64,000 bases of DNA, taken from Alisma plantago-aquatica (lineage: Eukaryota > Streptophyta > Magnoliopsida > Alismatales > Alismataceae). This document shows positions 58,985 through 64,000 of this stretch, piece by piece. Under the pieces are notes generated by a model. That model made no database searches. It saw only the letters and a program-made list of their open reading frames with translations, and was not told the DNA's origin. The translations under genes and the position numbers were made by a program. The stretch is taken from assembly GCA_963693085.1 (NCBI GenBank), contig OY856414.1, positions 264,901,501 through 264,965,500 on the forward strand, written 5' to 3'. The first letter of the stretch is position 1, and every line of letters starts with the position of its first letter.

Positions 58985-59245
58985 GCTGGTGCTCGACCCT
59001 CGCCACGGTCATGGTCAATCGCCACGGTCATGGTCTATCGCCACGGTCGTGGTCTATCACCACGGTCATGGCCAATCCTCTTCAACACGGTCGTGGCGGG
59101 TGGCCACGGTCGTTGCCAATCTTCTAAAAACACTGTAACTTCAGCCAACTGGATGCAATAATTCCCACGGCCGTGGTTGGGTGCCACGGTCATGCTTGGC
59201 CACATGTTCCACGATCGTGGTCGAGCTCCACGGCTGTGGTGAGGA
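58985..59245. repeat. CCACGGTCGTGG cluster downstream of E gag-pro
   Basis: About eleven units with consensus CCACGGTCATGGTC or CCACGGTCGTGG. 58999-59075 has near-tandem spacing of 18-19 bp. CCACGGCCGTGG is at about 59164-59175 and CCACGATCGTGG at about 59209-59220; both are perfect palindromes. Confidence 0.9.
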
Positions 59246-59483
59246 TGCTCCTTCAGTTTTCTCACTTCAAGAACTTGAACTTCACTTTTATTTGTTATTC
59301 GGCCGCATATTTGATTTAAAGACCATGACCTTCTTCTATACCCTCTCTCTCTATTGTCTAGCACCTGCCTCATCATCAAAACTCAAAAGAAAAATATCAA
59401 GCACAAGCGTGTGTGTGTGTTTGTGTAAAATAAAGCAAAAGTATCAAAAATGTGAGGTTGGGTTAAAAATTCCCAAACCTAGG

Positions 59484-59505
59484 TGGGTTGCCTCCCACAA
59501 GCGCT
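59484..59505 (-). other. Conserved junction block after gag-pro of E
   Basis: The minus strand reads GCGCTTGTGGGAGGCAACCC about 45 bp after the gag-pro stop, matching the block at 41536-41560 in element F. Confidence 0.5.
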
Positions 59506-59550
59506 GAGTTTCTTGCCTTCAGCTAGGCTTCTTGGTGATTCTTCATTCAT

Positions 59551-61932
59551 TCATCCGCTTGGCATTCTCATGTGTCCATTCTTGCAAAACATGCATCCTT
59601 CCTTTGCACTCCATCTGTTTTCCTCCTCCCTTTGATCACAATAATCATCATTAACTTCTTCACCTTGATTTCCTTCTCTCAAATGCCCATTTGGACTTGT
59701 GAAGTGATCATGTCCAATATCCCTATCTCGGACTCTCCGGGTTGGGGTCTTGTACATGTTGATGTTGATCTTCATGTCCATAAATGAGACTGTCATGGTG
59801 CCACTGCGTACATGAATGTCAGCATCAGCTGTAGATAAGAACGGCCTCCCCAAGATGATGGGAATCTTCCTATCCTCCGGCTCCATATCGAGTACAATGA
59901 AATCCGCCGGGAACACTGCGCCTTTTTCTTTGTCTATCATCACCAAGACATCATCCACTCTACCACTGGGCACTTTTATGGATCTATCTACCAACTGGAG
60001 AGTGCAATGTGCCGGCTTCAACTTGCCTAAGCCCAGCTCAACATAGACATGATATGGCATCAGATTCACACTAGATCCCAAATCAAGTAAGGACCTGTCT
60101 ATGTGATGTCCCCCTATGTAACTAGGTATGAGTGGGGCTTCGGGTTCTTTTCTCTTTACGGGGAGGGCATGTTGTATGATGGAGCTCACTTGTTCATTCA
60201 ATCTCACTTTCTTTGGAATCCTCCCCGTTGACCTTCTTTTCACAGTGCATAAGTTCTTGAGGAACTTGGCATATGATGGGATTTTCTTGATAGCATCCAA
60301 AAGTGGAATGTTCACCTTCACTTGGCGAAACACCTCAAGAATATCAACATTGTGCTTTTGCCTCCTTTTCAATTCCGGTGGCTCATCTAGTGCTTCTACA
60401 AATGGAGGATCACTAGTTTTTGCCACACTTTCATGAACATGAGGCGGAACACTGGGGATGGTAGGACCTGCAAAAGGGATATGTGGCGGATCACATGGAA
60501 TCCCAAACTCAACATGTGGTATCACAACATCATCTTCGGCAATATCAATCACAGTATCACCACTTGGCTGCCTTTGCTTTGCTTTATCGACCTTTCTTTG
60601 ACTTACGGGCTGCTCAAGAGTTCTCCCACTCCTTAGAACTATCACAGCACTACCTTGCTCATGATGGGGAGGGGGAGCATGTTGTGTCTGTGGAGGAGGT
60701 GGGGGTGACACTTGGGGTTGAAACTGAGGTGGAGAAGAAGATTGAGGGGGAGAAGAGAATTGGGGTTGGAAGGTGAAGTTTTGGGAAAATTGAGGTGGTG
60801 AAGGTGGTGGAGGAGTGTAAGGCTGGGGATAGCCTTGGAAGGAGTGAATGGGATGCACTTGCATGGGGGGTGGACTGTAGAAAACTTGTGAAGAGGGCAT
60901 GGGTCCACTTGCTTCATGGTGGCTCACGATGGGTCTTGAAGACAATTTTTCTTCTTGAAGAGCAATTATGGAAGATAGCTGCTCTATTCTCTCTTCTAAC
61001 CTTGCAACATCTCTTTGAACATCATCAAAAACTCTCAATCTAGAAAGAACCTCTTCCTCAAACCTTGCGTTGTATGTGGGACTTTGTGGTTCTTGGTAGC
61101 TATAGGAGTGAGGTGTCTTCTTTTCTTCCCCATAGAACTCAATAGAATTGACCGGGTGGAAAGGAGCATTTGTCACCTGGTTCTTCATGAAGCTCACCAT
61201 GTCACCAAGAAGCTTCATCACTTGCGGGCTTGAGTCATCATGAGTAGGGGGTGTCACACCAAAGGCATACCCTCTTTCATTCATCATGCTAGAAGCTCGA
61301 ATTCTTGATCCTTCAGCCAACTGCTCAAACAAAGGCCATATCTCCTCCGGTGACCTAGCCATGAAAACTCCTCCACAAGAAGAGTCCACTATGTCTTGGT
61401 CCTTTAGAGACAAACCAGAGTAGAATGATTGAACTAGCTTCCACAAAGGGATCTCATGGTGAGGACACTCTCTCAACATCTTCTTGAATCTCTCCCATGC
61501 ATCATGAAACTGCTCACTGCCCATTTGGCTAAAACTTGTCACGGAACGCCGCATTTGTGTCAACCTTGCAATAGAGTAGAACTGTCTCAAGAAAGCATTC
61601 TTCATCGTTTCCCAACTCATAATGTCCCTTCTTGAGTCATACCAATCTTTAGCTCTATCTTTGAGGGAGAAAGAGAACAAGGTCAACCGGATTGTATCAT
61701 CACTAGTCGTCGGCGTCCTGAAGGTGGAGCATACTTCAAGAAAGGAGTCCAAGTGCTTGTAGGGGTTCTCACTCTCTGAGCCGTAGAAGATGGGCAGGAG
61801 CCCAAGAAGACCTGGAGGAATAGAGAATTGCTCCCCTGGCATTTGATCAACCCTGCTAGCAATTGGCGATTTGTAGTTGCTAGGCATGAAGTAGTCTTGA
61901 AGCGGCTTGTGAGGTGCATTTTGGTCTTCCAT
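59551..61932 (-). CDS. gag-protease polyprotein of element E (uninterrupted)
   Basis: ATG at 61932 (MEDQNAPHKPLQDYF), 793 codons, no internal stop; an upstream in-frame start at 61974 would add 14 residues, but the chosen start fits known gag N-termini better. The retrotransposon gag domain covers about residues 60-200 (FYGSESENPYKHLDSFLEVC, DRAKDWYDS, ETMKNAFLRQFYS, ERFKKMLRECPHHEIP). A Pro/Gln-rich linker lies at about residues 340-430, and KVNIPLLDAIKKIPSYAKFL precedes the protease. The protease has LDLGSSVNLMPYHVY (DLGSS at 60073-60084) and IILGRPFLSTADADI. No CCHC knuckle and no polymerase domain. The protein would assemble particles; RT and integrase must come from elsewhere. The long open frame suggests recent activity. 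Confidence 0.92.
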   Translation of the reverse strand: MEDQNAPHKPLQDYFMPSNYKSPIASRVDQMPGEQFSIPPGLLGLLPIFYGSESENPYKHLDSFLEVCSTFRTPTTSDDTIRLTLFSFSLKDRAKDWYDSRRDIMSWETMKNAFLRQFYSIARLTQMRRSVTSFSQMGSEQFHDAWERFKKMLRECPHHEIPLWKLVQSFYSGLSLKDQDIVDSSCGGVFMARSPEEIWPLFEQLAEGSRIRASSMMNERGYAFGVTPPTHDDSSPQVMKLLGDMVSFMKNQVTNAPFHPVNSIEFYGEEKKTPHSYSYQEPQSPTYNARFEEEVLSRLRVFDDVQRDVARLEERIEQLSSIIALQEEKLSSRPIVSHHEASGPMPSSQVFYSPPPMQVHPIHSFQGYPQPYTPPPPSPPQFSQNFTFQPQFSSPPQSSSPPQFQPQVSPPPPPQTQHAPPPHHEQGSAVIVLRSGRTLEQPVSQRKVDKAKQRQPSGDTVIDIAEDDVVIPHVEFGIPCDPPHIPFAGPTIPSVPPHVHESVAKTSDPPFVEALDEPPELKRRQKHNVDILEVFRQVKVNIPLLDAIKKIPSYAKFLKNLCTVKRRSTGRIPKKVRLNEQVSSIIQHALPVKRKEPEAPLIPSYIGGHHIDRSLLDLGSSVNLMPYHVYVELGLGKLKPAHCTLQLVDRSIKVPSGRVDDVLVMIDKEKGAVFPADFIVLDMEPEDRKIPIILGRPFLSTADADIHVRSGTMTVSFMDMKININMYKTPTRRVRDRDIGHDHFTSPNGHLREGNQGEEVNDDYCDQREEENRWSAKEGCMFCKNGHMRMPSG

Positions 61933-62105
61933 CTTGTTTCCTCCCGAATGGCTTGTCACATGCATAAAGAACAACCAAACAAAAGAAAGAAAGTTAGTAA
62001 ACCAATATACACAAGAAATGCAAAGAAAAATGAATAAAGAATAGCAATGATGAGGGCAGTAGGAAAAGTCAAAGCAAAACTAACTAGCTAGGTTGAGCGC
62101 CTCTA
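61933..62105 (-). other. 5' leader of element E
   Basis: 173 bp between the primer site and the gag ATG, A-rich, no gene. Confidence 0.7.
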
Positions 62106-62125
62106 ATCCCCGGCAACGGTGCCAA
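62106..62125 (-). other. Primer binding site of element E (tRNA-Asp-like)
   Basis: The minus strand reads TTGGCACCGTTGCCGGGGAT, 6 bp inside the LTR. It differs from the usual Athila-type site at one position (CACC for CGCC). Confidence 0.9.
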
Positions 62126-62131
62126 AAAGCT

Positions 62132-64000
62132 TGGTGCGATTCCGCTAGTGGTGCTAACACACTACTCAATTGAATATATGTGCCCCACGAGGTCGGAATG
62201 CACGATGGATGGGGGTTTGCTTTCGAAATTTATAAACCTAACTAACACACCCACTTCTACTAAAACAACTACACCCGCAAGCACACGGGGTCGTGTCGTA
62301 GTATAGGAAGGTGGCAAGTATAGGGTCGATCCACAGGGAAAAGAGGGGGCACTAGAGCTAGGTTAGTTTGGCTAGGTTCCTACTGCGGAGACTAGGTTTA
62401 AGGGTTTAAAGGTGATTTTGAGTGTTAAACTACTATGGACAAACAAGAAATTAAAGGCAGGAATGAAATCTATGTTAACCCTAGACTAGATTAAGGCTAA
62501 ACAAGCAAGAAAGGATTAAGCTAGGTATGGAAAGGCAAATTACACTAAGGCAAGCAAGAGGAAGGCAAGAAAGCAAGAAGCTAACTAAGCAAGGAAAGAA
62601 CTAATTAAGCTAAGCAGACACAAAACTAGGATTTTAAGCAATAAAGAGAGGTGTGGGCTGTTTAGGGGTATGAACTTATCACTTAAGTTGGGGGGTGACA
62701 TATGAACATTATGATTCCATTTAGATTATCCAAACCAAACAACAAGTTAGAGTCTAATGAATTAACCTAAGCTACTAACCGGCCATGGATATGCTAGGTT
62801 GTGTATAGGGGAACTAGTCCCTAACACCCCCTACTACCCTTACGAGGCTCAATTGGGTTAGGGATTAGGTTCAATTCAATTAGAGTCTAATCAAGTCTAG
62901 GTTTCTAGATTAGGCATTCCTAGGGAAATTAGGGGCCGAGGGTAGTAATGGGGAAGTGAAATTAGGGTTTTGGACCCCAATTCCCCCACATTCTAGCCTT
63001 GAGAAGGCTCCATGCTAATTGCACTAGAATTATCCAATCTAGCTACTTAGATCTCTCACTTAGGTTTAGGGAGATTGATTAGGATGTAGGAAGATGGGAG
63101 GCAGCCTAGGGATCCAAGAATTGGACCTAGGGGCAAATCCCAAAATTCACACATATAAGCAATTTGCCTAAATTCCTAGGTGATTTCACACACAAACCAA
63201 CAAGCAATCCATGGAGAAAGAGATGGAAATAGAACATAATCATTAACAAATGAAATTACAAAGTTCACATGCCATTTTCCCCCAACATGGTATCAAAGTA
63301 ACATATTTTCCCCCAAACAGCCCACCCAAAGAGCCTAGCTACTCATATACATGGAAAATACAAAAAGAGAGGAGAAGAAGATAGAGGTGGCCATGGAGCT
63401 CGAAGTAGTGGCTGTCAATCCTCTCTCCAACAGCAGCAGGTCGACCTCCTCCCTCCTCCAAGGTGTAAGGGTGAAGAATGAAGGGGATTATGGGTAGGAA
63501 CTAGTCTAAACTAGTGATTTGGTGGTGAAAATGGTGGTACAATTGCTTTGTTTTTACATTTTCCAAGAACACACACACACTTGTGTTTAATAGTTTTTGT
63601 CTAGTTTTAAGATGTGCAGGTGATAACAGGGTGAAATGAAGGAAATTTGAGTACAATTGAGAGAAGGATTCCAAGAAAAATCACTTTGAGTCAAGTTTTT
63701 GAGTGTTTGATGTTCCTCATTTTGAGAGTAGCAGCTATAGGGACCACCACGGTCGTGGCACATCAATACGACCGTGGTCATTTGCATGAAAAACACACCA
63801 AGTCCCTGGATTCAAAAGAAAAATTGAGAAAAGCTGCCAAAGGACTGCACCACGGCCGTGCCAGTCAGCACGGCCGTGCAACCTGAAGCCACCACGGCCG
63901 TGTTATGCAGCACGGCCATGCAGCAGACCAATTTCAGCCACTCAAGGCAGATTAGTGGGGCAGCTACTACGCATATCCTCCACCACAGGGAGGAACACCG
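62132..64000 (-). repeat. 5' LTR of element E (cut by window end)
   Basis: 62132 to about 63450 aligns with 55303-56620 at roughly 97-98%. Beyond that the two copies are hard to align, although this copy also carries CCACGGCCGTG palindromes. No TATA box equivalent to 56816 is visible here. The end is outside the window. Confidence 0.85.
63738..63925. repeat. CCACGGCCGTG palindrome cluster, E 5' LTR
   Basis: Units: CCACGGTCGTGG near 63747, ACGACCGTGGTC near 63769, and CACGGCCGTG cores near 63851, 63868, 63891 and 63910. The order and spacing differ from the cluster in the other LTR. Confidence 0.88.

Larger units (their letters stand above)
55303..64000 (-). mobile_element. Athila-like Ty3/gypsy element E, non-autonomous (gag-pro only)
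   Basis: LTRs at 55303-57511 and 62132-64000 (right one cut by the window) flank a minus-strand gag-protease frame, a tRNA-Asp-like primer site and a polypurine tract. No RT, RNase H, integrase or ATHILA ORF-1 domain is found in 57512-62131. This matches the class of short LTR elements that have gag but no pol. The target duplication cannot be checked because the right end is outside the window. The two LTRs agree closely in the U5 side but not in U3. Confidence 0.9.

Noticed and set aside
60128..60776. Several + strand frames of 67-102 codons
   Set aside because: They are antisense shadows of the intact E gag-pro gene.

Overview
This is a repeat-dense stretch of a plant (angiosperm) nuclear genome. 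I found no host gene, rRNA, tRNA or CRISPR array. Every recognisable coding fragment belongs to a transposable element: a Ty3/gypsy chromovirus of Tekay type, a plant L1-type LINE, a CACTA (En/Spm) DNA transposon, two Ty1/copia elements, two pol-less Athila-like Ty3/gypsy elements, and one probable SINE. These lineages, the AT-rich background and the tRNA-iMet-like and tRNA-Asp-like primer sites fit a flowering plant. The species cannot be told from the window.

Layout. 1-13456 is a + strand Tekay-like element with about 5.3-kb LTRs; the 5' LTR is cut by the window edge. Its single gag-pol frame (3419-8077) has 14 premature stops and no frameshift. 13457-17042 is AT-rich and unassigned. 17043-about 21735 is a decayed, internally deleted LINE on the + strand. 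From about 21834 to 52900 lies a minus-strand CACTA element with TNP2 transposase, DUF4218/DUF4216, an En/Spm-type second ORF and a Ulp1-like protease. It is split by two minus-strand copia elements. Copia I (23348-32914) sits inside an intron of the Ulp1-like gene and itself holds a SINE. Copia II (33580-48870, perfect GGTTT target duplication) holds in its RNase H codons a whole Athila-like element, F (35863-45703, TTGGT/TTAGT target duplication). 52900-54060 is unassigned and includes a GC-rich block. 54061-55302 looks like an LTR fragment with a 75-bp tandem duplication. 55303-64000 is a second Athila-like element, E, whose right LTR is cut by the window end.

Most notable signal. Four unrelated LTR-retrotransposon families here each carry their own cluster of short, CpG-containing dyad-symmetric motifs: ATTCGGT/ACCGAAT in Tekay, AACCGATCGGTT in copia, GTCGATACCATCGAC paired with its reverse complement in F, and CCACGGCCGTGG in E. 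In F and E, both of which have gag-protease but no RT, RNase H or integrase, a cluster lies in the LTR and a second lies just downstream of gag-pro, where pol would be expected. In F, hairpin arms show compensatory core changes (ACC/GGT versus ACT/AGT), and unit number differs between the two LTRs of the same insertion. I know of no described system that explains this.

How the pieces work together. F and E could move only with enzymes supplied in trans by autonomous relatives. Copia II has lost its gag and most of its pol, and the CACTA is broken by insertions. E has an uninterrupted gag-pro frame and is the least decayed coding unit in the window.
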